A stretch of DNA of 28,959 nt, taken from NCBI GenBank assembly GCA_900762245.1, contig CAAFFR010000183.1:1-28959 (forward strand), written 5' to 3'. The notes beneath the pieces were generated by a model that had not been told where the DNA came from, made no database searches, and saw only the letters and a program-made list of their open reading frames with translations. Positions 21,473 through 27,312 of this stretch are shown one piece after another. Each line of letters starts with the position of its first letter. Within the stretch, counting starts at the first letter, position 1. This DNA comes from an uncultured Oscillospiraceae bacterium (GTDB lineage Bacteria; Bacillota_A; Clostridia; Oscillospirales; Oscillospiraceae). The position numbers and the translations under genes were made by a program.

Positions 21473-22402
21473 ATGGCTATTCATAATAAATCGCACAGCA
21501 ACCATGCACTTATGTCCTTGAATAAGATGCGCAAGGATAACAGCATGAAACAAAAAAGTGCAAAGGACTTTGAAATCCCGGATAAAGTTAACGTTCTTCA
21601 TTGCATTACGGACTGCTGTGATTTTCTAAAAGATTTACCTGACGAGTCCGTACAGCTAATTTGCATCGACCCGCCGTATAATCTTGAACTTGCAGGCTGG
21701 GATATCTATGAAAACTATATAGAATGGGCTTCGAAATGGCTTGAGGAAGCATACAGAGTGCTTTCTAAAAATGGAAATATGGTTATTTTTGGAGGTATTC
21801 AGTTTAGAGATGCAAAATCTGGTGATTTGATTGACATTATTCAGCATGTTCGCCACTGCACAAAATTCAAACTTATTAACACTATTATTTGGCATTATAA
21901 AAATGGTATGTCCGCGCACAGATATTTTGCTAACCGGCACGAAGAAGCAATTTGGTTAGCAAAGTCCAACGATTACTATTTTGATTTGGACGCAGTTAGG
22001 GTTCCGTATTCGGAAGAAGATTTGCAGCTTGCCTTAAAAGATAAACGGTTAAATCCAGAAAACACCCGCAAAGGAAAAAACCCTACCAATGTATGGCAGA
22101 TCGGCAGACTTAATGGAAATAGTAAAGAGCGCGTCGGGCACCCCACACAAAAACCTGTTGAAATTATCGAACGATTTATCAAAGCCCTCTCCTACCCCGG
22201 GTCCACCGTCCTTGATTTTTTTGCCGGAAGTGGCACAGTCGGCAGGGTGTGCATAAAAGAGGGGCGGCATTGCATTATGTGTGATAACGACCCTGCATCG
22301 ATAGACTTTTTCAGCAAACACCTTGAACTCATGAGAAACTTAGGGCAATGTGCTGAATACAAAAAAATAGAAAATATAGGCGAATTTTTTGGCGCTGAAT
22401 AA
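21473..22402 (+). CDS. Type II DNA adenine-N6 methyltransferase, RsrI-like (beta class)
   Basis: A 309-residue DNA methyltransferase. The catalytic motif DPPYN (66-70) comes before the SAM motif FAGSGT (250-255), the order of the beta class. HPTQKP (223-228) and DLDAVRVPYSEED lie between. From memory it resembles M.RsrI throughout (NRHEE, KDKRLNPE, NPTNVW, RLNGNS), including the N-terminus (MA...SHHN-like MAIHNKSHSNHALM). That match, with GAGGT eight bases upstream, sets the start at 21473 rather than 21458 or 21545. It should methylate the inner adenine of GAATTC and so protect host DNA from the endonuclease encoded next. GC content is well below the flanking genes, a sign of transfer. Confidence 0.92.
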   Translation: MAIHNKSHSNHALMSLNKMRKDNSMKQKSAKDFEIPDKVNVLHCITDCCDFLKDLPDESVQLICIDPPYNLELAGWDIYENYIEWASKWLEEAYRVLSKNGNMVIFGGIQFRDAKSGDLIDIIQHVRHCTKFKLINTIIWHYKNGMSAHRYFANRHEEAIWLAKSNDYYFDLDAVRVPYSEEDLQLALKDKRLNPENTRKGKNPTNVWQIGRLNGNSKERVGHPTQKPVEIIERFIKALSYPGSTVLDFFAGSGTVGRVCIKEGRHCIMCDNDPASIDFFSKHLELMRNLGQCAEYKKIENIGEFFGAE

Positions 22403-22416
22403 GGGGGTACATACCA

Positions 22417-23247
22417 ATGACAAAGGGCCAGTCGAGCAGACTAGCAACACAGCAAAAAGAGGGACAAGGACCTATTACAATCTTTCACAAAGATGCGCAA
22501 ATCCACGACAAGGAGGTCGGCAATACTTCTCTCTTTGTAATCAAACAGCTTGAATTTGAATTTCCTATGTTGAAATTTCGATACAGAAAGGATTTGTCGA
22601 AGAAAGAAATAAATGCGGCACTCAAAAAAGTAGACGCTTATCTTGGACAAACCCTGTTTGTGGAGAGTGCAAGTATTAGACCGGATGGCGGCATTATTGA
22701 GGTGCAAGACGATCAGGAAAATTGGCGTGTTGTGTTAGTGTCCGAAGCCAAGCACCAAGGAAAAGATATTGAAAATATTCAGGCAGGAAAACTTGTTGGC
22801 AAAAAGAACAACCAGGACCTTATGGCAGCAGGCAACGCTATCGAAAGAGCATACAAGAACATAAGTGAGGTTGCGAACTTTATGTTGGCAGAGCGACATT
22901 TTCCGTATGTTCTGTTTTTGGAAGGCTCCAATTTCTTAACACAGAATGATACTGTTACACGACCTGATGGTAGAGTGGTCACGTTAGTGTATAACGACGG
23001 AACATTGAATAGGCTAGACAGATTGACTGCCGCTAATTATGGTATGCCTATCAATACAAATTTGTGTGAGAACAGATTTGTAAAGTGCAATGGTGCAACC
23101 ATTATGTTGCAGGCTGCCTCAATTTATACCAAGGGTGAAGGTGGTCATTGGAATGACAAAGACATGATTATGGTTATGCTCGAAGTTGCGCGTACTTCTT
23201 TGAAGATGCTGGGAACCGACCTTTTTGAACAGTTAAGCAAAAGATGA
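22417..23247 (+). CDS. EcoRI/RsrI-family type II restriction endonuclease
   Basis: A 276-residue PD-(D/E)xK endonuclease strongly like EcoRI (277 residues). Catalytic residues are Asp90 (RPDGG), Glu110 and Lys112 (SEAKHQGKD), each one position off EcoRI Asp91, Glu111 and Lys113. Recognition residues also match with the same offset: GNAIER (139-144), and Arg199 and Arg202 in LNRLDRLTAANYGMPIN. So the target is very probably GAATTC cut as G/AATTC. It lies 14 bases after the methyltransferase with AAGGGGG before ATG 22417. No control (C) protein gene is present between or before them. AT-rich like its partner. Confidence 0.96.
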   Translation: MTKGQSSRLATQQKEGQGPITIFHKDAQIHDKEVGNTSLFVIKQLEFEFPMLKFRYRKDLSKKEINAALKKVDAYLGQTLFVESASIRPDGGIIEVQDDQENWRVVLVSEAKHQGKDIENIQAGKLVGKKNNQDLMAAGNAIERAYKNISEVANFMLAERHFPYVLFLEGSNFLTQNDTVTRPDGRVVTLVYNDGTLNRLDRLTAANYGMPINTNLCENRFVKCNGATIMLQAASIYTKGEGGHWNDKDMIMVMLEVARTSLKMLGTDLFEQLSKR

Positions 23248-23295
23248 GTTCACGTATTTTATGTAATATGGCGTTGCCTTATATATTCCTGTAAA

Positions 23296-23336
23296 AAATA
23301 ACCGATAGTTAACCTATGGTCAACTATCGGTTATTT
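23296..23336 (+). terminator. Terminator of the restriction-modification operon
   Basis: A long stem AAATAACCGATAGTT...AACTATCGGTTATTT with inner ACC/GGT and loop TAT, ending in TTATTT. It is symmetrical and could work both ways. Confidence 0.8.
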
Positions 23337-23348
23337 GATGTCTTATTG

Positions 23349-23378
23349 GAAACCAGGCCAAGGGTGCTGGTTTCTTTT
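23349..23378. terminator. Second hairpin between endonuclease gene and tRNA-Gly
   Basis: GAAACCAG (23349-23356) pairs with CTGGTTTC (23367-23374), followed on plus by TTTTCT. It could end plus-strand read-through, or the tRNA-Gly transcript on minus (T run weaker there). Confidence 0.55.
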
Positions 23379-23379
23379 C

Positions 23380-23453
23380 TGGAGCAGGATACGGGAGTCG
23401 AACCCGCCTTCACGGCTTGGGAAGCCGTTGTATTACCGATATACGAATCCTGC
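23380..23453 (-). tRNA. tRNA-Gly (anticodon CCC)
   Basis: The acceptor stem GCAGGAT/ATCCTGC, the D arm GTAT/ATAC, the anticodon stem ACGGC/GCCGT with loop TTCCCAA (anticodon CCC) and the T arm with loop TTCGACT all fold. The discriminator is U, as expected for Gly, and the 3' CCA is encoded. A promoter lies 13 bases upstream. Confidence 0.96.
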
Positions 23454-23465
23454 GTTGGCAAGGGT

Positions 23466-23494
23466 ATTATACCAAAGGGCAATGGAAAAAGCAA
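23466..23494 (-). promoter_or_regulatory. Promoter of tRNA-Gly
   Basis: On the minus strand, TTGCTT (23489-23494), 17-bp spacer, TATAAT (23466-23471). Confidence 0.85.
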
Positions 23495-23533
23495 CCACTT
23501 TTTGTCGGCTAAGAATTTGATTTCGGAAGGCGG

Positions 23534-23776
23534 TCAATCATTCAACAGATCTTCATAGGAAACATTCAGCACCTTTGCCAGATGTTTCAGTTCAATATCC
23601 GTAACGAAGCGTTTGCCGGCTTCGATTCTCTGAATGGCGTTTTTGTCCACATCCAAGCCCAACAATTGGAGGGCATCTGCCAGTTCCCTTTGGGACTTAT
23701 GCAATTCTTTGCGGAAAAAGGCGATTTTCCTACCGCAAATGTTGTTGAGACCATCCTGCGCTTTGTTTGTAAACAT
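23534..23776 (-). CDS. Small XRE-family repressor
   Basis: An 80-residue helix-turn-helix protein: GRKIAFFRKELHKSQRELAD, ALQLLGLDVDKNAIQRIEAG, then DIELKHLAKVLNVSYEDLL. It is a bare DNA-binding domain of the Cro/CI type. ATG 23776 has AGGAGGG upstream; a longer frame to 23812 would start inside the operator. It is transcribed away from the alpha-CTD-like gene, with two copies of TGACA-N9-TGTCA between them. It probably represses both itself and that gene (inference). Confidence 0.88.
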   Translation of the reverse strand: MFTNKAQDGLNNICGRKIAFFRKELHKSQRELADALQLLGLDVDKNAIQRIEAGKRFVTDIELKHLAKVLNVSYEDLLND

Positions 23777-23791
23777 ATCCGTTCCCTCCTG

Positions 23792-23865
23792 TTGACACTC
23801 TGTGCTTGTCAATAAAGGAAGTATATGCTATAATGATCCTACAACTGACATTCAGTAAATGTCAA
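23792..23865. promoter_or_regulatory. Promoter with twin operators between XRE and alpha-CTD-like genes
   Basis: The plus-strand promoter is TTGTCA (23806-23811), 17-bp spacer, TATAAT (23829-23834). Operator 1 is TTGACA-N9-TGTCAA (23792-23812), covering the -35. Operator 2 is CTGACA-N9-TGTCAA (23845-23865), just past the expected transcript start. The dyads have the same arm sequence and the same 9-base gap, and their centres are 53 bp apart. Confidence 0.75.
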
Positions 23866-23904
23866 TGTGGGGAAAATTGTGGTCATAGGGGCAGGGATAT
23901 CAGA

Positions 23905-24219
23905 ATGTTGCGGGACGATCTGTATCAAAAGGGATATATGGCAGGTTACTGGGATGGCGTTTCCGATGCTGCCAATGGGAAAGCGGCAAGCAAAATAGAA
24001 GGGGAACTGGAGATGCTCCCCATCAATGCAATGAATTTGTCTACACGGGCCTATAATTGTCTGAATCGGGCGGGCTGTGAATCTATTGCAGATGTAGTGG
24101 CGTTGGATGGATATAGGATTGCCACTATGCGAAATCTGGGACCGAAGACAGCTTGCGAAATTGCCAAGTGGCTGCAGGAACACGGAATCGGGTATAGTGC
24201 CTGGGGGAAATATCTATAA
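23905..24219 (+). CDS. Small RNA polymerase alpha C-terminal-domain-like protein
   Basis: A 104-residue protein. Residues about 40-100 match the alpha CTD of RNA polymerase: LPINAMNLSTRAYNCLNRAG, then ESIADVVAL and IATMRNLGPKTACEIAKWL, with its two helix-hairpin-helix parts. The N-terminal 38 residues (LYQKGYMAGYWDGVSDAANG) are unlike alpha. Alpha CTD binds UP-element DNA and activators, so a free copy might bind such sites or regulators. The ribosome site before ATG 23905 is weak (AGGGA), and the frame is open upstream but without a start codon after the promoter. Under likely XRE control. Confidence 0.82.
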   Translation: MLRDDLYQKGYMAGYWDGVSDAANGKAASKIEGELEMLPINAMNLSTRAYNCLNRAGCESIADVVALDGYRIATMRNLGPKTACEIAKWLQEHGIGYSAWGKYL

Positions 24220-24247
24220 AGGCCTGCAGAAGATTGGGATATCTCAC

Positions 24248-24360
24248 CAGGGACTCGGTGCCGTCCTGTCCTTTGGACAGGACGTAAGGAGTTGCCGCCG
24301 GAAAGACGGCGGCAAGCAGATGTCCGCCGGACATCTGCATTTAGATCTTCGAGTCCCGGG
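24248..24360. repeat. Palindromic hairpin cluster beside tRNA-Lys
   Basis: An outer stem GGGACTCG (24250-24257) pairs with CGAGTCCC (24350-24357). Inside are CGTCCTGTCC loop TTT (24262-24284), TTGCCGCCG/CGGCGGCAA (24292-24315) and GCAGATGTCC loop GCC (24316-24338). Bases 24244-24257 resemble the tRNA-Lys 3' region at 24411-24424 (13 of 14). Confidence 0.8.
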
Positions 24361-24368
24361 GCGCAATC

Positions 24369-24404
24369 AAAAAGTCCTGCATCCGAATGGATGCAGGACT
24401 TTTT
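24369..24404 (-). terminator. Terminator of the tRNA-Gln/tRNA-Lys transcript
   Basis: A 16-bp perfect stem AAAAAGTCCTGCATCC with its complement, loop GAAT on plus, ending in five T on the minus strand, directly against the tRNA-Lys 3' end. Confidence 0.93.
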
Positions 24405-24479
24405 GGTGGCTCGCCAGGGACTCGAACCCTGGACCCACGCCTTAAAAGGGCGTTGCTCTACCAACTGAGCTAGCGAACC
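24404..24479 (-). tRNA. tRNA-Lys (anticodon TTT)
   Basis: Starts GGTTCGC; D arm GCTCAGTTGGTAGAGC; anticodon loop CTTTTAA (TTT); T loop TTCGAGT; acceptor GCGAGCC with A73 and an encoded CCA. All stems pair. It lies 15 bases after tRNA-Gln in the same direction. Confidence 0.97.
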
Positions 24480-24494
24480 GTATGCAGTTTAACT

Positions 24495-24569
24495 TGGCTG
24501 GGATGGCAGGATTCGAACCTACGAATGCCAGAGTCAAAGTCTGGTGCCTTACCGCTTGGCGACATCCCA
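24495..24569 (-). tRNA. tRNA-Gln (anticodon TTG)
   Basis: Starts TGGGATG and ends CATCCCA with G73 and an encoded CCA. The anticodon stem CCAGA/TCTGG holds loop CTTTGAC (TTG), and the T loop is TTCGAAT. First gene of the two-tRNA transcript. Confidence 0.97.
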
Positions 24570-24606
24570 ATGTGGAAGTGGCGCCCTTCCTTCGGACACA
24601 CTGGGC

Positions 24607-24635
24607 ATTATAGCATGACTTTTCTGTTTTTGCAA
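24607..24635 (-). promoter_or_regulatory. Promoter of the tRNA-Gln/tRNA-Lys operon
   Basis: On the minus strand, TTGCAA (24630-24635), 17-bp spacer, TATAAT (24607-24612), about 38 bases before tRNA-Gln. Confidence 0.88.
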
Positions 24636-24689
24636 TCCCTTTTTTGCGAATTTTGCGGTGGATTTAAAAAAATTGCGCCGGGGTCCGCG

Positions 24690-24718
24690 TTGACAGTCGG
24701 AAAAAAACATGCTATCAT
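24690..24718 (+). promoter_or_regulatory. Strong promoter facing the holin-like toxin ORF
   Basis: TTGACA (24690-24695), 17-bp spacer, TATCAT (24713-24718). No protein-coding start follows. The transcript would run into the 3' end of the small ORF at 24848-24925 on the other strand. Confidence 0.8.
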
Positions 24719-24724
24719 AAGATT

Positions 24725-24860
24725 GCAAGCCAGTGAGGAGTTGCCGCTCCTCACCGGCGGGCATGGACGGTTCTCCCGTGGTCCTTACGGGAAGCTGGCC
24801 AATCAGGGTTTGTGGAATTGCCGCTTCTCGCTATGGACGGGGGGCGGTTATTTCTTTATC
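24725..24860 (+). ncRNA. Putative antisense antitoxin RNA (3' end uncertain)
   Basis: Inferred transcript from the promoter at 24690. It contains the hairpins GTGAGGAG/CTCCTCAC (about 24733-24756) and CCCGT/ACGGG (about 24776-24793) and overlaps the toxin ORF tail. In TxpA/RatA-type type I systems the antitoxin RNA is convergent and pairs with the toxin mRNA 3' end; this layout matches. No terminator is clear, so the end is a guess. A toxin 3' UTR alone would not explain the plus-strand promoter. Confidence 0.45.
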
Positions 24861-24925
24861 TGGAAGCCCAGAGAAATTGCCGCTAGCACGAGGGTAAGTA
24901 ATGCGATGGTTTCCATTACACTCAT
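24848..24925 (-). CDS. Putative holin-like toxin peptide (type I toxin-antitoxin type)
   Basis: A 25-residue peptide starting MSVMETIALLTLVLAAISLG and ending FQIKK: a short acidic start, one membrane helix and a lysine tail. This is the build of the small holin-like toxins of Firmicutes (TxpA/BsrG-type and the Pfam holin-like toxin group). AAGGTGA lies about seven bases before the ATG, and a promoter sits at 24972-25001. A convergent promoter on the other strand suggests an RNA antitoxin. It would kill or stop growth by acting on the cell membrane if not silenced (family knowledge, not shown here). Confidence 0.65.
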   Translation of the reverse strand: MSVMETIALLTLVLAAISLGFQIKK

Positions 24926-24971
24926 GGGCGTCACCTTCTTTCGCGGATGACCAACCTACCTGCCCACGGGT

Positions 24972-25001
24972 ATCATAGCACAGATTTCTATTCGGTGCGA
25001 A
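24972..25001 (-). promoter_or_regulatory. Promoter of the holin-like toxin ORF
   Basis: On the minus strand, TTCGCA (24996-25001), 18-bp spacer, TATGAT (24972-24977), preceded by TGTGC. The 5' leader is about 40 bases. Confidence 0.6.
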
Positions 25002-25019
25002 CGCTTTTGAGTTTTTGTT

Positions 25020-25052
25020 AAAAAGACGGCCCGCAGAGTTTTCTGCGGGCCG
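25020..25052 (-). terminator. Terminator of the SPFH/DUF6440 operon
   Basis: An 11-bp perfect stem CGGCCCGCAGA/TCTGCGGGCCG with a 4-base loop, followed on the minus strand by TCTTTTT, just after the DUF6440 gene. Confidence 0.93.
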
Positions 25053-25058
25053 CTTGCG

Positions 25059-25247
25059 TTATTCATACCGCTTCACAGGACTGACCACCACGGTGCCGTC
25101 GGATTTTAGCAGGGGCGTCAGGCCGCCTCCGTAGCCGCTGGTGCGGTAGAGGTAGTTGACACCGGTCTGCTTGTCTACCCAGATTTCCATGACGGTCATC
25201 ACACCCTGGGAATAGACCTTTTCAAAACGGTCTTCTGTCTTTGCCAT
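25059..25247 (-). CDS. DUF6440 family protein
   Basis: A 62-residue protein with the family pattern DRFEKVYSQG, then WVDKQTGVNYLYRTSGYGGG and LTPLLKSDG. It is beta-rich and cytosolic, of unknown function, and often found as a short gene in Firmicutes. GGGGGAATG before ATG 25247 lies inside the end of the small membrane protein gene, so the two are coupled. Last gene of the NfeD/SPFH operon. Confidence 0.85.
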   Translation of the reverse strand: MAKTEDRFEKVYSQGVMTVMEIWVDKQTGVNYLYRTSGYGGGLTPLLKSDGTVVVSPVKRYE

Positions 25248-25250
25248 GGG

Positions 25251-25430
25251 TCATTCCCCCCATTCGTAGTCGTTGTCCCGGTTCAGGGACTTTTTCAGGA
25301 CGGTGAAGATGCCGCCCAGGATCAGTCCCAGGGTCAGGGCGGCGCTGCCGATGCTGCCCCAAGTGAAAATGATGATGGCGATGACCACTGCCAGGAAGAT
25401 GCCCAGCAGGAGCTTTCGGGTGCTGCCCAT
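25251..25430 (-). CDS. Small membrane protein in the SPFH operon
   Basis: A 59-residue protein: MGSTRKLLLGIFLAVVIAII, then IGSAALTLGLILGGIFTVL, ending KKSLNRDNDYEWGE. Two membrane helices with a charged cytosolic tail. The ATG comes one base after the SPFH stop (TAACATG), and its own stop lies three bases before the DUF6440 ATG. The tight packing on both sides and clean frame support it as a real gene. No known family. Confidence 0.75.
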   Translation of the reverse strand: MGSTRKLLLGIFLAVVIAIIIFTWGSIGSAALTLGLILGGIFTVLKKSLNRDNDYEWGE

Positions 25431-25431
25431 G

Positions 25432-26347
25432 TTACTGCTTCACGCCCTCCACGATGCCGTTAGCCAGACCCACCAGCCCCTGCATCTCGCTGGGAATGAT
25501 GATCTTGGTCGCCTGTCCGTTGGCTACCTTTTCCATGGCCTCAATGGACTTCAGCTTGATGACCTGCTCGTTGGGAGCCTTGGCATTCAGCATTTCCAGA
25601 GAATCGGCCAGAGCCTGCTGGACCTGACGGATGGCTTCGGCTTCACCTTCGGCCTTCAGAATGGCGGCCTGGCGCTCAGCTTCTGCCTTCAGAATGGCAG
25701 CTTCCTTCTCGGCGCTGGCCCGCAGAATAGCGGACTCCTTTTCACCTTCGGCGATCAGGATGGCGGACTTCTTCTGGCCCTCGGCCTGGAGGATTGCCTG
25801 ACGGCGGTCACGCTCGGCCTTCATCTGCTTTTCCATGGAACTCTGGATATCGGCGGGAGGCAGAATGTTTTTCAGCTCCACACGGTTGACCTTGATGCCC
25901 CAGGGGTCGGTGGCTTCGTCCAGAATGGCCCGCATTTTGGTGTTGACCACGTCGCGGGAGGTCAGGGTCTGGTCCAGTTCCAGGTCGCCGATGATGTTAC
26001 GCAGGGTGGTGGCAGTCAGGGTCTCCATAGCGGCCATGGGCTGCTCCACGCCGTAGGCGTACAGCTTGGGGTCAGTGATCTGGAAGTAAACGACGGTGTC
26101 GATCTGCATGGTGACGTTATCCTTGGTGATAACGGGCTGGGGAGGATAGTCCAGAACCTGCTCCTTCAGGCTGACGCGGCGCGACACGGTCAATGAAGGG
26201 GACCTTCATATGAAGTCCCACGCCCCAGACGGTGTGGAAGGCGCCCAGACGCTCAATGACGTAGGCACGGGACTGCTGGACCACGGCAATGTTGGTGACC
26301 ACGATGATCAGCGCGAGAAGAACAACAATGGCGATGAAAATAAACAT
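25432..26347 (-). pseudogene. SPFH/band-7 (stomatin/QmcA-like) gene with a frameshift
   Basis: Two frames together encode a full SPFH membrane protein. The first (26347 back to about 26180) gives the membrane anchor MFIFIAIVVLLALIIVVTN and ERLGAFHTVWGVGLHMKVPF-IDRVA. The second (from about 26180 to 25432) resumes RRVSLKEQVLDYPPQPVITK, the rest of the band-7 domain, then a long coiled stretch of AAILKAE-type repeats. The joint lies in a GC-rich run (26173-26184), where two bases seem lost, as by slippage. AGGAGGT precedes ATG 26347. Such proteins organise membrane domains with NfeD, encoded upstream. Either the strain has a broken gene or the assembly has an indel. The second frame could restart at TTG 26193, but that product would lack the membrane anchor. 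Confidence 0.85.
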
Positions 26348-26369
26348 AAAATTACCTCCTGTTGTATTT

Positions 26370-26426
26370 GTAGGGGGCGGCGTCCCCGACGCCCCGTCTT
26401 GTGAACAGTAGGGCAGGCCGCCCTAC
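26370..26426. repeat. GTAGGG...CCCTAC repeat between SPFH and NfeD genes
   Basis: Starts with the same 29 bases (one change) as the element at 19898, including the GGCGTC hairpin (loop CCC, 26379-26393), and ends GTAGGGC/GCCCTAC. It sits inside the operon, between the nfeD stop and the SPFH ribosome site. Confidence 0.85.
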
Positions 26427-26432
26427 GGGAAG

Positions 26433-26882
26433 TTATACGGTTTCCGGGATCTGCACGGGGGAAACGAAGGCCTTAACACCTTCGATCTTATCCACCTTCA
26501 CCAGAGTGCCCTCGGGGATGGGAGCACCGTCGGTAGCCCGGGCGGTCCAGACCATGGCGCCCAGCTTCACCTGTCCGGCAGCGGAAACATTGTCGATGGC
26601 GGCGGTGACAAGGCCGGTGGAGCCGATGACGGAATCCACATTGGTGGCGGTGAGCTTGGGGGTGAAGTGCTTCTTTGCAATGGGCCGGAGGGCCGTCAGC
26701 AGCACTGCGGAAACGGCGAGAAACGCCAGAACCTGAACCCACACAGCGGCGCCAAGCAGGCTCATCAGCAGAGCAGCCAGCGCACCGCCGGCGAACCACA
26801 GCGACACCAGCGTCACCGTGGAGGCCTCCGTTATGAGGAGGACCACCATAAGTATCAACCAGAGAATTGCAGCCCAATTCAT
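26433..26882 (-). CDS. NfeD family protein
   Basis: A 149-residue short NfeD. Three or so membrane helices (AAILWLILMVVLLITEAST, FAGGALAALLMSLLGAA, VQVLAFLAVSAVLLTA) are followed by a C-terminal OB-fold domain (about 85-149, VIGSTGLVTAAIDN to KVDKIEGVKAFV). NfeD proteins work with SPFH proteins, encoded just downstream, in membrane quality control. AAAGGAGG precedes ATG 26882. First gene of the operon. Confidence 0.9.
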   Translation of the reverse strand: MNWAAILWLILMVVLLITEASTVTLVSLWFAGGALAALLMSLLGAAVWVQVLAFLAVSAVLLTALRPIAKKHFTPKLTATNVDSVIGSTGLVTAAIDNVSAAGQVKLGAMVWTARATDGAPIPEGTLVKVDKIEGVKAFVSPVQIPETV

Positions 26883-26934
26883 ATTCTATGCCTCCTTTCG
26901 GGAACGTTCCGGTTTTTCATTGGGTTGTGACAAT

Positions 26935-26963
26935 ATGATAGCAGAAATATACCGCCGCGTCAA
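26935..26963 (-). promoter_or_regulatory. Promoter of the NfeD-SPFH operon
   Basis: On the minus strand, TTGACG (26958-26963), 17-bp spacer, TATCAT (26935-26940). The leader holds the palindrome GGAACGTTCC (26901-26910), a possible operator. Confidence 0.8.
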
Positions 26964-27272
26964 TTGACGATTCGATCAAAAAATGATAGTTTTTGGATAA
27001 AACGTCCAAAAAACAAGGGAGAAAAACAAGGAAACAGGATATTATTTCCAAACTGTAAACAAAATCGGTAAAGGAATACCGGATACAGTAAAAATGTGGC
27101 TATATAATTATGCTACGTGGTCATATGACCCCGAAAGAAACCAGTACGAAAGGGAAAAACACACCGCCTTTTTCGGCTTTCTTGTAATTATCAGCAGGGA
27201 AGAATGTGGGTATTTGTATACTTTTTTCGATGTTCTTTCGATTATTTTGCAGAATTTCTGTATTTCAAAAAT
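26964..27272. other. AT-rich intergenic gap, no supported gene
   Basis: About 310 bases between the nfeD promoter and the carboxypeptidase end. A 60-codon plus-strand frame (27094-27276) has no ribosome site and no family likeness. I see no RNA gene or clear terminator. Confidence 0.6.
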
Positions 27273-27300
27273 GTAGGGCGGGGATACATCCGCGCCCTAC
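27273..27300. repeat. GTAGGG...CCCTAC palindrome, minimal copy
   Basis: GTAGGGCGGGGAT and ATCCGCGCCCTAC form one near-perfect 28-bp palindrome. It lies 12 bases after the end of the M14 peptidase gene and could serve as its terminator. Confidence 0.8.
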
Positions 27301-27312
27301 AGAATGACCGGC

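Noticed and set aside
21473..23247. EcoRI-type methyltransferase partner (M.EcoRI family)
   Set aside because: The methyltransferase has DPPYN before FAGSGT and RsrI-like motifs, so it is the beta-class type rather than an M.EcoRI homologue.
20112..24220. Prophage or integrative element spanning the XRE/ImmA, restriction and XRE/alpha-CTD genes
   Set aside because: No integrase, relaxase, portal, capsid or replication gene and no convincing flanking direct repeats were seen.
24248..24360. An additional degenerate tRNA gene
   Set aside because: Only T-arm-like ends are present; there is no anticodon or D arm, and the interior is three unrelated hairpins.
27094..27276. 60-codon plus-strand frame after the nfeD promoter
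   Set aside because: No ribosome site, no recognisable domain, ends in a repeat; probably chance in AT-rich DNA.
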